A stretch of 64,000 nucleotides of DNA from Pseudomonas frederiksbergensis (GCF_003732705.1 NZ_MOBR01000040.1:1-64000); one strand, 5' to 3'. Positions 36,064-46,576 are shown, counted from the stretch's first letter. Numbers and translations: made by a program. Notes: a model not told the origin generated them from the letters alone.

Positions 36064-36337
36064 CGACTGCTGGCAATATCTGCTACCCACTGCCTACAAA
36101 GCCCAAGTCCACTGGGGTAATAAAAACCATTTTTTGCAGTAGATCCTGCTTGAGTAAATCGTCCATAGCGAGGGTGGCATCGCCCCCCCCCCGATAATGC
36201 CGTTACCACTAAAATTGGATTGTGCTTAGCGTCGTTTCGCCGGTGGGTATAGAAGGATTTCAGGCCGCTGAAAAACGCTCGCAGGAAGCTGTACAAAAAT
36301 CTAATATTGTACAACTCTTGTTGAACTTGTGATCATC

Positions 36338-36550
36338 ATGACTCCTTCAGAACGACTCATCGTTTGGCACCATAACTGGAGCCTTTCACAGAAAGTCGTC
36401 ACTTGCAGGTCATGCAGCGCCTCGCAGTCGGAACTGGATAGGGGAAGCGATTTCCCTCACAACCCCAAGTGTCCGAGAGCGCTTCTTCAGTCACGTCCCT
36501 GGGACAAGCTTGATGAAATCCCACCTGCCAAGCCCCCTCGTCCATGCTGA
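36338..36550 (+). CDS. Small zinc-finger-like protein
   Basis: A 70-residue protein with CRSC (about 27-30) and a later HNPKC (about 48-52), a Cys2-His-Cys pattern that could bind zinc. The context WHHNWSLSQKVVTC and the segment ending PWDKLDEI look like a small Pseudomonas family I have seen before, but I have no name for it. The ATG at 36338 lacks a strong ribosome site. A GTG three codons upstream is the alternative. Confidence 0.5.
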   Translation: MTPSERLIVWHHNWSLSQKVVTCRSCSASQSELDRGSDFPHNPKCPRALLQSRPWDKLDEIPPAKPPRPC

Positions 36551-36785
36551 TACGACTTACCAACCTCCGACAAGAATCACCGGCTGCAGAGACGTTGTCC
36601 AATGCTGCAAAGTCCCCTGAGTGGGCTTGCGCTCATGCAGGGGGGGGGTTGTGACTTACCTTGAAAGTGAACAGGCCTCAATGCTGGCCATTCATGCCAA
36701 GTGACTTAATCGGTGCTCTAATTCAATCAAGTTGTTTCGCTCCCGTTTTCGACCTCGATTACGACTTCATACCAGGATCAACGGC

Positions 36786-37916
36786 ATGCGCCTGTCTGAC
36801 TTCATCATCAAAAATCTCGAACCGATTCTGCAAGCGTGGGAAGACTTCGCAAGAACCATTGAGATCCCTGGCGAAGCTCTGGACTCCAAGGCTCTGCGCG
36901 ATCACGCCGAACAGATGCTTCGTGCAATAGCGATAGACCTATGCACGTACCAGTCTGCGCAGGAGCAAATTGCCAAGGCCCAGGGTAACGCTCCTATCGA
37001 GGAGTTGGAAACCGCTGCCGAGACCCATGCGGTCACGCGTTTAATGGCAGGTTTCACGCTGGATCAGATGGTCTCTGAGTATCGTGCGTTGAGGACAAGC
37101 GTCCTCAGTCAATGGTTGGGTCAGATGAAGGCAGGGACCGTTCTGGAAGTGGACGATATGATTCGCTTCAACGAAGCCATTGATCAGGCTCTCGCCGAAT
37201 CGATTGCGAGCTACTCACGCGCGGTAGAGGCTTCACGCAACGTTTTTTTGGGCATCCTTGGCCATGATTTGCGCACGCCACTGGGCGCTATTTTGCTCGG
37301 TGCCGATGTGTTGCGGCGCGCGGTTGATATGGGGGCACGTAAGACTAAAATTGCATTGGGAATATATACCAGCGTCAGACGAGCCAGTCAGATCGTCGGC
37401 GACTTGCTGGATCTAACCCGCTGCCAAATGGGCCCTGGGATTCCCGTCAAAAAGGGAAATATTGACGTCGCGCCACTGTGCACACGCATCGTTGAAGAAA
37501 TCCAAACCGCTCATCCAAGCGCGGAAATCGTCTTTAAAGTGGAGGCATCGGCTCGCGGTGAATTCGATGGCGCCCGCATGGAGCAAGTATTTTCCAATCT
37601 ACTCAGCAATGCTGTGCAGCATGGCGATTTGCAGTTTCCTATTAAGGTTTCACTGGAAGTAAAAGACGGCAGCGTCATTTTCGTCGTCCACAATTTTGGG
37701 GAGCCGATCCCGAAGGATATTCTGCCCTTCATTTTCAACCCCGTGGGACGGTTCTCTCAACATGCTTCACTTGATCTAGGCCCTAGTACAGGACTGGGCT
37801 TGGGCCTATATATCGCCTCCGAGATCGTGGCTGCTCACTCAGGGACTATCGACGTAGACTCCGACACTGAGAGCGGAACTACATTCCTCGTAAAAGTGCC
37901 GACAGGGAAATACTAG
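36786..37916 (+). CDS. Sensor histidine kinase with RsbRD_N-type input domain
   Basis: A 376-residue kinase. Residues 1-145 form an alpha-helical input domain of the RsbRD_N type (FIIKNLEPILQAWEDFART). HisKA follows, with phospho-acceptor His160 in FLGILGHDLRTPLG. Then the ATPase has its N-box (NLLSNAVQH, 271-279) and G-box (GLGLGLYIASEI, about 336-347). There is no membrane segment, so it is cytosolic. No response regulator is encoded within the window, hence it is an orphan. ATG 36786 gives the domain its normal start. Confidence 0.82.
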   Translation: MRLSDFIIKNLEPILQAWEDFARTIEIPGEALDSKALRDHAEQMLRAIAIDLCTYQSAQEQIAKAQGNAPIEELETAAETHAVTRLMAGFTLDQMVSEYRALRTSVLSQWLGQMKAGTVLEVDDMIRFNEAIDQALAESIASYSRAVEASRNVFLGILGHDLRTPLGAILLGADVLRRAVDMGARKTKIALGIYTSVRRASQIVGDLLDLTRCQMGPGIPVKKGNIDVAPLCTRIVEEIQTAHPSAEIVFKVEASARGEFDGARMEQVFSNLLSNAVQHGDLQFPIKVSLEVKDGSVIFVVHNFGEPIPKDILPFIFNPVGRFSQHASLDLGPSTGLGLGLYIASEIVAAHSGTIDVDSDTESGTTFLVKVPTGKY

Positions 37917-38171
37917 GTCCAGCCACCGTCAATATTGCGTGGGACAGGAATGTAAATGATTGGTTGCGTTACCGCCGGCATTAACTGCGAGGGAGGGAAA
38001 GCCCGGTGCCAGTTCCGAAGCAACATCTGAAGAATACTCGTTACCTGATGTTCAAGACTAAAACATGAGAATTAAGTTTTCTTAGCACAGGTGCTCAAGA
38101 AATTATCCCTAAAGCGTAGGCGTTACGCGGAAAAGGTAAAAAGTGTCGCGATGATCCGGACGGTGGAGTAG

Positions 38172-38423
38172 ATGGCTGATCTAATAAAAGGGCTCGACGG
38201 ACCCAGAACCGCCCAGCAGGAGCTGTTTTATGGCCTTGAGGACTCTGCTGCAATCATCAGTTGGTCGGTGATTGAACTGACAGACATGGCTAGTAAGTCC
38301 AATGAAGGCCAATCTGCCTTTTTTATGAAAATTTGCAAGATGTTGAAAGCCGAGCAGGACAAGCTACGCGGCTATGCGGCAGAAGTGAAGACTGGAACTA
38401 TTGTGCGCGCCATACCCGAATAA
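38172..38423 (+). CDS. Small helical protein, copy A of a tandem pair
   Basis: An 83-residue helical soluble protein. A ggag site lies upstream. The C-terminus KLRGYAAEVKTGTIVRA is nearly the same as that of the next gene (KLKAYAAEVKAGRIVRA), so the two arose by duplication. The 31 bases between them imply one transcript. No function or family name is known. Confidence 0.6.
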   Translation: MADLIKGLDGPRTAQQELFYGLEDSAAIISWSVIELTDMASKSNEGQSAFFMKICKMLKAEQDKLRGYAAEVKTGTIVRAIPE

Positions 38424-38454
38424 GTGGCGTGGTAGGAATTTTTACGAGGTAATC

Positions 38455-38682
38455 ATGGGGCCAAGAAAGCCTGCGGTGGGACTGAAGCGTGACCTTAAGG
38501 ACATAGCTGATAATTTGGAGCTTGTCTCTGGTGAGCTGAGCATGCTGGCTGAGCGCATTGATGGAGTGGATATCACCGCCGTCCTCAATCTGATGTCGAT
38601 GCTGTACAGCGACGCAGACAAACTCAAGGCTTATGCGGCAGAGGTGAAAGCGGGGAGGATTGTGCGGGCCAAGACGGGGTGA
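38455..38682 (+). CDS. Small helical protein, copy B of a tandem pair
   Basis: A 75-residue protein with the start MGPRKPAVGLKRDLKDIADN. A gagg site lies seven bases before ATG 38455. It shares the last 17 residues with copy A but has diverged in its N-terminal half. The pair is probably one operon, ending in the terminator at 38784. The function is not known. Confidence 0.6.
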   Translation: MGPRKPAVGLKRDLKDIADNLELVSGELSMLAERIDGVDITAVLNLMSMLYSDADKLKAYAAEVKAGRIVRAKTG

Positions 38683-38783
38683 AAATCTATTCGCGGAGCC
38701 CTGACCGGCGTCTTTTTTTCTAACACCCTGGCAAGATGCAAGTGATGGTATAAACTTTTAGTTGATCCTCATGACTTTTTATA

Positions 38784-38811
38784 GCCCGTCTCCCCTTGAC
38801 GGGCTTTTTTT
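38784..38811 (+). terminator. Rho-independent terminator of the tandem pair
   Basis: gcccgtc and gacgggc form a seven-pair stem with a seven-base loop, followed by seven T's. Confidence 0.8.
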
Positions 38812-39270
38812 ATTTCTACCCTTTGCGCCCTTGCCTCAAGTCGCTCACTCCCTTGGGCAAAGACCGAGCCGGAGTGACTGTTCAGCACAAGCTATTTTGT
38901 TCCAGTGATCAGTTTTTCTTTATTGCAGCTACCATTTCCCAGCAGTTCGGCATGCTTTTCAGGATCTGGCAGACAGAGCATCAGATTATTCCAACCATGC
39001 CCCCGCTAGATTCAGTTAGATAAAGTCCTCTAATGTCCGTTTTCCGTCTGTCGCATTATGCGGCTCTTGACCCACACTCGCCTTTCAGGTCAGCGAAAGA
39101 TAAATAGTACCAATGGGGGGGCGGTCATCCGCCGCGCTGGTCGTGGCTCGAAGTCCATCGCTGATCGGGTACAGCCAACGCGCGCGACGTCTGCAATAAT
39201 GACGACGAAGTGGCGCGATGGCATATAGTGTGCTTGTGCCCGCATCCGGCATTCTGGTTTGGAGGACTCC
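38812..39270. other. Gene-free stretch upstream of the carbonic anhydrase
   Basis: No convincing coding frame. Base composition rises toward GC-rich near the carbonic anhydrase. A run of eight G's occurs near 39115. Confidence 0.35.
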
Positions 39271-39930
39271 ATGCGTGACATTATTGACGGCTTTCTGCGC
39301 TTTCAGCGCGAGGTTTATCCGCAACGCGTCGAGCTTTTCAGGCAGCTCGCGACTACACAAAATCCGAAGGCGTTATTCGTCACCTGCTCGGACAGTCGTG
39401 TTGTGCCCGAACTCCTTACACAGCGCGAACCGGGCGAGCTGTTCGTGATTCGCAACGCCGGCAACATTGTGCCGTCGTATGGTCCCGAACCCGGCGGCGT
39501 CTCGGCCACCGTCGAATATGCGGTCGCGGTGCTCGGCGTACAGGACATCGTGATCTGCGGCCACTCGGACTGCGGAGCGATGGGCGCGATTTCACGCTGC
39601 ACGTGTCTGGATCATCTTCCGGCGGTCGCTAACTGGCTACGTCACTCGGACGCCGCGAAAGCAATTAACGCGGCGCATGAGTTCGACACACCCCGCGCGA
39701 AGCTCGATGGCCTCGTGCGCGAAAACGTGATCGCGCAACTGGCGAATCTGCGTACCCATCCATCGGTGGCCCTCGCGCTCGAGCAGGGGCAGATGAATCT
39801 GCACGGCTGGGTCTACGACATCGAGGCGGGGTGCATCGATGCGCTTGATGGCGCGACACGACACTTCGTTTCACTTGCTGATTCGCCCACCACCGTTGCG
39901 ATCGCTGCGCGCAACGGCAGACAGGTGTAA
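39271..39930 (+). CDS. Beta-class carbonic anhydrase
   Basis: A 219-residue beta-carbonic anhydrase that hydrates CO2 to bicarbonate in the cytoplasm. Zinc ligands are Cys39, His98 and Cys101. Asp41-Arg43 complete the CSDSR dyad, and GHSDCGAM is intact. The region is markedly GC-rich with many GCG and CGC codons, unlike its neighbours, and the protein resembles Burkholderia-type enzymes. I infer horizontal transfer. It is monocistronic. A longer frame start at 39259 is less likely. Confidence 0.85.
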   Translation: MRDIIDGFLRFQREVYPQRVELFRQLATTQNPKALFVTCSDSRVVPELLTQREPGELFVIRNAGNIVPSYGPEPGGVSATVEYAVAVLGVQDIVICGHSDCGAMGAISRCTCLDHLPAVANWLRHSDAAKAINAAHEFDTPRAKLDGLVRENVIAQLANLRTHPSVALALEQGQMNLHGWVYDIEAGCIDALDGATRHFVSLADSPTTVAIAARNGRQV

Positions 39931-40188
39931 TGGCGACAGACACTTGAGGGTGGCCGCCGCATTACTTCCGAAATACTTTCGCCCAAGCTAAGGCTAGCGA
40001 AGTGGCATTGCCTCTATCGGGCAAGTTTCGGAGCGGACCAGCCGTTCGAATGATTGCTCGGTGGGACTGGCGAACGACCAGATCAGGCCGTTCACTGCAA
40101 GTCATGTTTGCTAAGGGGGCGAATCATATCCCGCGCAGATTGTTGGTTGGGTCGCATGCAAATGGGTGGTCAAGTCAGTGTAATTGCG

Positions 40189-40349
40189 CAGACTGTCGGC
40201 GCTGATGCGATTTTGAACCAGGTTGCTGATATTAACTGACCCAGTTGCTGCCTTTGATATATTCCGCAATACCACCACTTTTTGAGTATTCGGGTAGGTC
40301 AAAGAATTCCGGCAACCTGGTTCAAAATCGCAGTAGCGCCAACAGCTTG
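40189..40349. repeat. MITE-like inverted-repeat element
   Basis: gcgattttgaaccaggttgc (40207-40226) occurs as its exact reverse complement at 40312-40331. With a few mismatches the arms extend outward to about 36 bases each, giving an about 160-base unit with an internal spacer of 85 bases. No transposase is encoded within. Terminal repeats of this size fit a non-autonomous transposable element, or a decayed insertion sequence. Confidence 0.5.
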
Positions 40350-40640
40350 GGCTCATCATCAGTGCGATGAGCGGTCCAACGCGAGGCCACGCTCAAGCCC
40401 TTCGCGCCTCCATTAGGAATCGAGTAGCGCAATGCGACATCTCTATCCCGGTGGTGAGCATCTTTAACTTGTAGGTTGTATGAGCCCTCACCTTTGCTGT
40501 TCGAGTCTATTCTCCCGGGCTTGACTCACATACCACATTAGTGGATGAGGTTTTTGCCGCGCCGACGTCGGAGGCATACAAAGTCTGTTCAATTAATGAG
40601 CAGAGCATCGTAAGCCCCGTATCCCACAGTGCCTAGATCC

Positions 40641-40675
40641 TTATCCACAGATATACGCACGCCATTTGTGGATAG
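40641..40675. promoter_or_regulatory. Pair of inverted DnaA-box-like sites
   Basis: ttatccaca at 40641-40649 equals the DnaA-box consensus. On the other strand, ctatccaca (40667-40675) has one difference. They face each other 17 bases apart. They may bind DnaA in a non-coding segment, but no replication gene is near. Occurrence by chance cannot be ruled out for one such box in 64 kb, though the pair is less expected. Confidence 0.35.
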
Positions 40676-40996
40676 TTTTGACGCGCATCCGCACCCTCTC
40701 AAGAAAAAGCAGAGGCATTCTGCGACCTGCGCGGCTGCCAATGGCTATTCGATCCCGGCATCACTCAGCAGAACTACCGCTACGCGGGAAGACTTCCAGC
40801 CTGATGATTAAAGCTGATGGATAACCTGCAATGGCTCGTAAGAGACGAGCCCCTTATATTCAAAGTGCCAAGAAAGAGAGATTACGTCGCCCTGAAGATC
40901 ATGCTACAGAGCGCCATAATTGACTTCCGTGCCAGACGGAAACGGTGAGATTTCCATCAAGAGCCAGTCGTTTTGTAGGGGTAAAAACGTCAAAAA

Positions 40997-41036
40997 ATAA
41001 AAAGGGGTCGCGAGATAAAATCTCGCAACCCCTTGA
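40997..41036 (-). terminator. Terminator of tRNA-Pro
   Basis: On the minus strand, aaggggttgcgaga and tctcgcgacccctt form a 14-position stem with one mismatch, a four-to-six base loop and a following T-run. It lies directly after the CCA end of tRNA-Pro. Confidence 0.75.
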
Positions 41037-41042
41037 TTTATA

Positions 41043-41119
41043 TGGTCGGGACGGAGTGATTCGAACACTCGACCCCTAGCACCCCATGCTAGTGCGCTAC
41101 CGGACTGCGCTACGCCCCG
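41043..41119 (-). tRNA. tRNA-Pro (anticodon GGG)
   Basis: A 77-base cloverleaf on the minus strand. The acceptor stem is CGGGGCG/CGTCCCG with a G-T pair, the discriminator is A and CCA is encoded. The anticodon arm ctagc-atggggt-gctag gives GGG at positions 34-36. The T arm has TTCGAAT. A terminator follows 3' of the gene, and the MerR-type gene lies about 90 bases upstream. The 3' end faces the accessory half of the window, the side where integrative elements would insert. Confidence 0.95.
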
Positions 41120-41208
41120 ACTAGGCGTGAAACTCGTCCCTCATCTCGAGGAACGCTCAAGAATATATCGCAAGCTTTTGAAAACTGGAAGTATTCAAAC
41201 GCAGGAAT

Positions 41209-41565
41209 TTATTTCTTGAGCACAACCAATACATCTTCCAACTCGGCAATCATCTGCCGAATCATCTGTTTGTATTGAGTGGTGTCGTCTTTGGCTTCAT
41301 CACCGGACAAACGCAAGCGTGCGCCGCCGATGGTGAACCCCTGATCGTAAAGAAGCGCGCGGATCTGCCGGATCATCAGCACGTCTTGTCGCTGATAATA
41401 CCGGCGGTTTCCGCGGCGTTTGACGGGGTTGAGTTGAGGAAACTCCTGCTCCCAATAGCGCAGCACGTGCGGTTTTACCGCACACAGCTCGCTGACTTCA
41501 CCAATGGTGAAGTAGCGCTTGCCTGGGATGACGGGTAGCTCGTCGTTATGACTTGGTTCCAGCAT
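41209..41565 (-). CDS. MerR-family regulator downstream of ihfA
   Basis: A 118-residue MerR-type protein. The winged HTH reads [26 protein letters not shown] and then [16 protein letters not shown]. The C-terminal part is a short dimerising helix without metal-binding cysteines, so it is not a metal sensor like CueR. The gene follows ihfA with a 20-base overlap (start at 41565 lies within the ihfA end). Its linkage to ihfA is standard in pseudomonads. The ligand is unknown. Confidence 0.85.
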   Translation of the reverse strand: MLEPSHNDELPVIPGKRYFTIGEVSELCAVKPHVLRYWEQEFPQLNPVKRRGNRRYYQRQDVLMIRQIRALLYDQGFTIGGARLRLSGDEAKDDTTQYKQMIRQMIAELEDVLVVLKK

Positions 41566-41848
41566 AAGCCTCAACTCGGGCCTTCAACTTCTGCCCTGGA
41601 CGAAAGGTGACCACACGGCGAGCCGTGATCGGGATTTCTTCACCCGTTTTCGGATTGCGGCCAGGCCGCTGGCGTTTGTCCCGAAGGTCGAAATTGCCGA
41701 AACCGGACAATTTGACTTGTTCGTTGTCTTCAAGAGCGTGCCTGATTTCTTCAAAAAACAGTTCGACCAATTCCTTGGCCTCCCGTTTATTCAAGCCCAG
41801 CTCTTCATACAGACGTTCCGCCATCTCAGCTTTCGTCAGAGCCCCCAT
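41546..41848 (-). CDS. ihfA: Integration host factor subunit alpha
   Basis: A 100-residue HU/IHF-family protein. The beginning [20 protein letters not shown] and the DNA-intercalating arm [20 protein letters not shown] are those of IhfA. With IhfB it bends DNA at specific sites, for example at sigma-54 promoters. It follows pheT by three bases, the standard pheST-ihfA layout. Confidence 0.95.
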   Translation of the reverse strand: MGALTKAEMAERLYEELGLNKREAKELVELFFEEIRHALEDNEQVKLSGFGNFDLRDKRQRPGRNPKTGEEIPITARRVVTFRPGQKLKARVEAYAGTKS

Positions 41849-41851
41849 ACG

Positions 41852-44233
41852 TCACTTCCTTAACGTGGCGTTCAACCTTTGTTCGAGCGAGGTGAGGATA
41901 TTTTGCGTCGTGTTATTCACCTCATCGTCATTAAGAGTGCGCGATGGATGCTGCCAGGTCAAGCCAACTGCGAGGCTTTTTCTATCAGGATCAATGCCTT
42001 TACCCTGATACACGTCAAATAGCCTGAGGTCCGTCAGCCATTCCCCTGCATTTTCACGGATTACGTCCAGTACGGCGCTGGCGGCGACGTCTTTTTCGGC
42101 GATCAGCGCAAGGTCACGACGCACTTCAGGAAAGCGCGACAACTCTTGGAATTTAGGCATTTTACCCAACGCCACTTCCGCCAGAACCAACTCGAAAACG
42201 AAGACCGGACGGTCGAGACCGAGGGTTTTCGACAGTTCCGGGTGAATCGCACCGACGTAACCCACCAGACGCCCTTCGCGTTCGATGCGCGCGGTCTGAC
42301 CTGGATGCAGCGCCGGGTGTTTGCCTGGAACGAACGTGAACGAATCCAGCGCACCGGCAAAGCCTAGTACCGCTTCCACATCAGCCTTGACGTCGAAGAA
42401 GTCCACGACATCGCGACCTTGTGCCCAACCTTCCGGCAGACGGCTACCGCACACAACACCGGCCAGCATCGGCTCTTGCTTCAAGCCTTCCAGCTGACCG
42501 ACAAAACGCAAGCCGCTTTCGAACAGACGGACACGATCCTGCTGACGATTCAGGTTGTGCTGAAGCGCCTTGACCAGACCTGGCCACAGGGACGAACGCA
42601 TCGCAGCCATGTCGTTGGAAATCGGATTGGCCAGCAACAGCGGTTCAACACCCGGATTAAACAGTTCGAATTGTTTCGGATCGATGAAGCTGTAAGTAAT
42701 CGCTTCCTGATAACCACGGGCCACCAGCAGACGGCGCAGTTCAGGCAGATCGCTACGGGCTTCAGCCTTGGCTTGTGGCGCCAGGCGAGCTTGCGGGTAG
42801 CGGACTGGCAGACGGTTGTAACCGTACAGGCGGGCCAGTTCTTCGATCAGGTCAACTTCCAGGCTGATGTCGAAGCGATGGCTTGGCACTTCTACGCGCC
42901 ACTGCCCTGCCCCATCGGCGGAAACGGTCAGGCCCAAGCCGTTGAGCAGACGCTCGACTTCGACAGGATCCATTTCCATGCCCAGCATCTGGGTGATGCG
43001 TTGCGCACGCAGGGTCACTGGCGCGATTTTCGGCAGGTGCTGCTCGCTGACGGTTTCGATGATCGGGCCGGCTTCGCCGCCGGTGATTTCCAGCAGCAGA
43101 CCAGTGGCACGCTCCATGGCTTCACGGGCCAGTTGCCAGTCCACGCCACGCTCGTAGCGGTGCGAAGCATCGGTGTGCAGGCCATAGGAACGCGCCTTGC
43201 CAGCGACGGCGATCTGATCGAAAAATGCGCTTTCGAGGAATACATCACGAGTGGTCGCGGTGTTGACGCCGCTGTGCTCGCCGCCCATTACGCCGGCGAT
43301 GGCCAGGGCGCGGGTGTGGTCGGCAATTACCAACGTATCGCTACGCAGGCTGACTTCCTGACCGTCGAGCAATACCAGCTTCTCGCCTTCTTCAGCCATG
43401 CGCACACGGATGCCGCCATTGATTTCGGCGAGGTCGAACGCGTGCAGCGGTTGACCCAATTCCAGCATCACATAGTTGGTGATGTCGACGGCTGCGTCGA
43501 TGCTGCGCACATCGCCACGACGAAGACGCTCGACCATCCACAACGGCGTTGGCTTGGACAAGTCGACGTTACGGATCACACGGCCCAGGTAACGCGGGCA
43601 AGCGGCCGGCGCCAACACTTCGATCGAACGCACTTCATCGTGCACGGCGGGTACAACTGGAACCACCGGGCGGGTGACTTCGGCGTTGTACAGCGCGCCG
43701 ACTTCACGGGCCAGACCGGCCAGGGACAGGCAGTCGCCGCGGTTCGGGGTCAGATCGACTTCGATGCTGGCGTCGTCCAGGCTCAGGTATTCACGAATGT
43801 CCTGACCGACCGGCGCATCGGCCGGCAATTCCATCAGGCCATCGTTGCCTTCGCCCACTTGCAGCTCGGCTTGCGAGCACAGCATGCCGTTGGACTCAAC
43901 GCCACGCAGCTTGGCTTTCTTGATTTTGAAGTCGCCCGGCAGTTCGGCGCCGATCATGGCGAACGGAATCTTCAGGCCCGGGCGCACGTTTGGTGCACCG
44001 CAGACAACCTGGAAGGTCTCCGAGCCATTGCTGACCTGGCAAACACGCAACTTGTCGGCGTCCGGGTGCTGTTCGGTGCTCAGCACCTCGCCCACCACCA
44101 CACCGGTGAATTCGCCGGCGGCCAGCGTAACGCTGTCGACCTCAAGACCGGCCATCGACAGACGAGCAACCAGCTCGTCACGACTTACCTGCGGGCTTAC
44201 CCAGCCACGCAGCCATTGTTCACTGAATTTCAT
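41852..44233 (-). CDS. pheT: Phenylalanyl-tRNA synthetase beta subunit
   Basis: A 793-residue beta chain of the tetrameric PheRS. An N-terminal tRNA-binding domain (MKFSEQWLRGWVSPQVSRDELVARLS in part) with VVCGAPNVRPGLKIPFA is followed by the B3/B4 editing region (TNYVMLELGQPLHAFD, where mischarged Tyr-tRNA is hydrolysed), B5 and the catalytic-like core. The C-terminal anticodon-binding FDX-ACB domain ends the protein. It follows pheS by 26 bases in one operon. Confidence 0.95.
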   Translation of the reverse strand: MKFSEQWLRGWVSPQVSRDELVARLSMAGLEVDSVTLAAGEFTGVVVGEVLSTEQHPDADKLRVCQVSNGSETFQVVCGAPNVRPGLKIPFAMIGAELPGDFKIKKAKLRGVESNGMLCSQAELQVGEGNDGLMELPADAPVGQDIREYLSLDDASIEVDLTPNRGDCLSLAGLAREVGALYNAEVTRPVVPVVPAVHDEVRSIEVLAPAACPRYLGRVIRNVDLSKPTPLWMVERLRRGDVRSIDAAVDITNYVMLELGQPLHAFDLAEINGGIRVRMAEEGEKLVLLDGQEVSLRSDTLVIADHTRALAIAGVMGGEHSGVNTATTRDVFLESAFFDQIAVAGKARSYGLHTDASHRYERGVDWQLAREAMERATGLLLEITGGEAGPIIETVSEQHLPKIAPVTLRAQRITQMLGMEMDPVEVERLLNGLGLTVSADGAGQWRVEVPSHRFDISLEVDLIEELARLYGYNRLPVRYPQARLAPQAKAEARSDLPELRRLLVARGYQEAITYSFIDPKQFELFNPGVEPLLLANPISNDMAAMRSSLWPGLVKALQHNLNRQQDRVRLFESGLRFVGQLEGLKQEPMLAGVVCGSRLPEGWAQGRDVVDFFDVKADVEAVLGFAGALDSFTFVPGKHPALHPGQTARIEREGRLVGYVGAIHPELSKTLGLDRPVFVFELVLAEVALGKMPKFQELSRFPEVRRDLALIAEKDVAASAVLDVIRENAGEWLTDLRLFDVYQGKGIDPDRKSLAVGLTWQHPSRTLNDDEVNNTTQNILTSLEQRLNATLRK

Positions 44234-44259
44234 CCTGCTCTCCTAAGAATTCGTTACGA

Positions 44260-45330
<1,071 letters not shown>

Positions 45331-45385
45331 ATGACGTTTAACACCTGGCCCCACAAAGGTGAAGCCGGGTGACTGTCGGGGGTAC

Positions 45386-45742
45386 TTAAGCCAAGGTGGC
45401 TTTAGCTTTCTCGACAATCGCAGCAAACGCCGCTTTTTCGTTCACTGCCAGATCAGCCAGAACCTTACGGTCGATCTCGATGGACGCTTTTTTCAGGCCG
45501 GCGATGAAACGGCTGTAGGACAGACCGTTGATACGTGCACCAGCGTTGATACGAGCGATCCACAGAGCGCGGAACTGACGTTTTTTCTGACGACGGTCAC
45601 GGTAGGCGTATTGGCCTGCCTTGATTACCGCTTGCTTGGCAACACGGAATACGCGCGAGCGAGCGCCGTAGTAGCCTTTAGCAAGTTTCAGAATTTTTTT
45701 GTGACGTTTACGGGCAATGACGCCACGCTTTACACGAGCCAT
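45386..45742 (-). CDS. rplT: 50S ribosomal protein L20
   Basis: A 118-residue L20, basic with a long helical N-terminus ([26 protein letters not shown]). It binds 23S rRNA and is needed early in 50S assembly. In E. coli it represses its own operon. Gene order infC-rpmI-rplT with gaps of 60 and 27 bases is the universal cluster. Confidence 0.97.
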   Translation of the reverse strand: MARVKRGVIARKRHKKILKLAKGYYGARSRVFRVAKQAVIKAGQYAYRDRRQKKRQFRALWIARINAGARINGLSYSRFIAGLKKASIEIDRKVLADLAVNEKAAFAAIVEKAKATLA

Positions 45743-45769
45743 GAGTTACTTCCTCTATTCTTGACTAAA

Positions 45770-45964
45770 TTAACGAAGGCGCAGCATGCGCTCGACTTTT
45801 GCCACGTCACACGGTGCCAGCAAGCTGCTACCGCGCAGTTGACGCTTACGCTTGGTCGACATTTTAGTCAGGATGTGGCTCTTGAAAGCGTGCTTGTGCT
45901 TGATACCGTTAGCAGTTTTCAGAAACCGCTTAGCAGCACCACTTTTAGTTTTCATTTTTGGCAT
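45770..45964 (-). CDS. rpmI: 50S ribosomal protein L35
   Basis: A 64-residue L35 with [20 protein letters not shown] and the C-terminal [14 protein letters not shown] region. It is a small basic protein of the large subunit. It lies between infC and rplT, in one transcript. Confidence 0.97.
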   Translation of the reverse strand: MPKMKTKSGAAKRFLKTANGIKHKHAFKSHILTKMSTKRKRQLRGSSLLAPCDVAKVERMLRLR

Positions 45965-46024
45965 GTTCGGATACTCCGCATTCAGTTGATAAACATAATC
46001 AGAAGGCCTGCCGTGCCCTATTGA

Positions 46025-46576
46025 TTACTTCTTCTTTTTCGGGGCGATGACCATGATCAGCTGGCGTCCTTCCATCTTAGGATGCTGTTCGACCGAACCG
46101 TACTCGAGCAAGTCACCTTCAACTCGCTTGAGGAGTTCCATCCCCAGCTCCTGGTGGGCCATCTCACGGCCGCGGAATCGCAAGGATACCTTGGCCCTGT
46201 CCCCATCACTCAGGAAACGTACCAGGTTGCGCAGTTTTACCTGGTAATCCCCTTCCTCCGTCCCTGGACGAAACTTGATTTCTTTAACCTGGATCTGCTT
46301 CTGGTTTTTCTTGGCAGCGGCAATCTGCTTCTTCTTTTCGAAGATCGATTTGCCGTAGTCCATCAGTTTGCAAACAGGGGGTACTGCATCGGCGGAAATT
46401 TCCACCAGATCCAGCTTGGCCTCTTCAGCCTTAAGAAGCGCGTCTTCAATTGACACAATCCCAAGCTGTTCACCTTCAGCCCCAATTAACCGAACCTCGC
46501 GTGCCGAGATATTCTCGTTGATCGGGGCCTTCGGTGCAGCTCGTTTATCTTGTCTCATTTCACGCTTAATAGTAAT
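46025..46576 (-). CDS. infC: Translation initiation factor IF-3, ATT start
   Basis: The protein (183 or 181 residues) has the N-terminal IF3 domain ([20 protein letters not shown]) and C-terminal domain ([38 protein letters not shown] in part). IF-3 keeps 30S subunits free and checks start codons. The usual ATG at 46558 is six codons into the true protein. An ATT at 46576 (overlapping the thrS stop by one base) or at 46570 opens it as [12 protein letters not shown]. The ATT at 46570 has a ggag site with eight-base spacing. Rare AUU starts allow autoregulation by IF-3 itself. Confidence 0.92.
   Translation of the reverse strand: MTIKREMRQDKRAAPKAPINENISAREVRLIGAEGEQLGIVSIEDALLKAEEAKLDLVEISADAVPPVCKLMDYGKSIFEKKKQIAAAKKNQKQIQVKEIKFRPGTEEGDYQVKLRNLVRFLSDGDRAKVSLRFRGREMAHQELGMELLKRVEGDLLEYGSVEQHPKMEGRQLIMVIAPKKKK

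Larger units (their letters stand above)
39931..40996. other. About 1 kb without a supported gene
   Basis: Six-frame reading shows no gene longer than a few dozen plausible codons with a ribosome site. The stretch holds the inverted-repeat element and the DnaA-box-like pair described here. It separates the carbonic anhydrase from the tRNA and looks like eroded accessory DNA. Confidence 0.4.

Noticed and set aside
36190-36660. C10 and G9 runs as phase-variation tracts
   Set aside because: They lie outside coding frames and next to no clear promoter, so no switch can be supported from the sequence.
46025-46558. infC starting at the ATG 46558
   Set aside because: It drops the conserved first residues and lacks a suitable ribosome site, so the ATT start is preferred.
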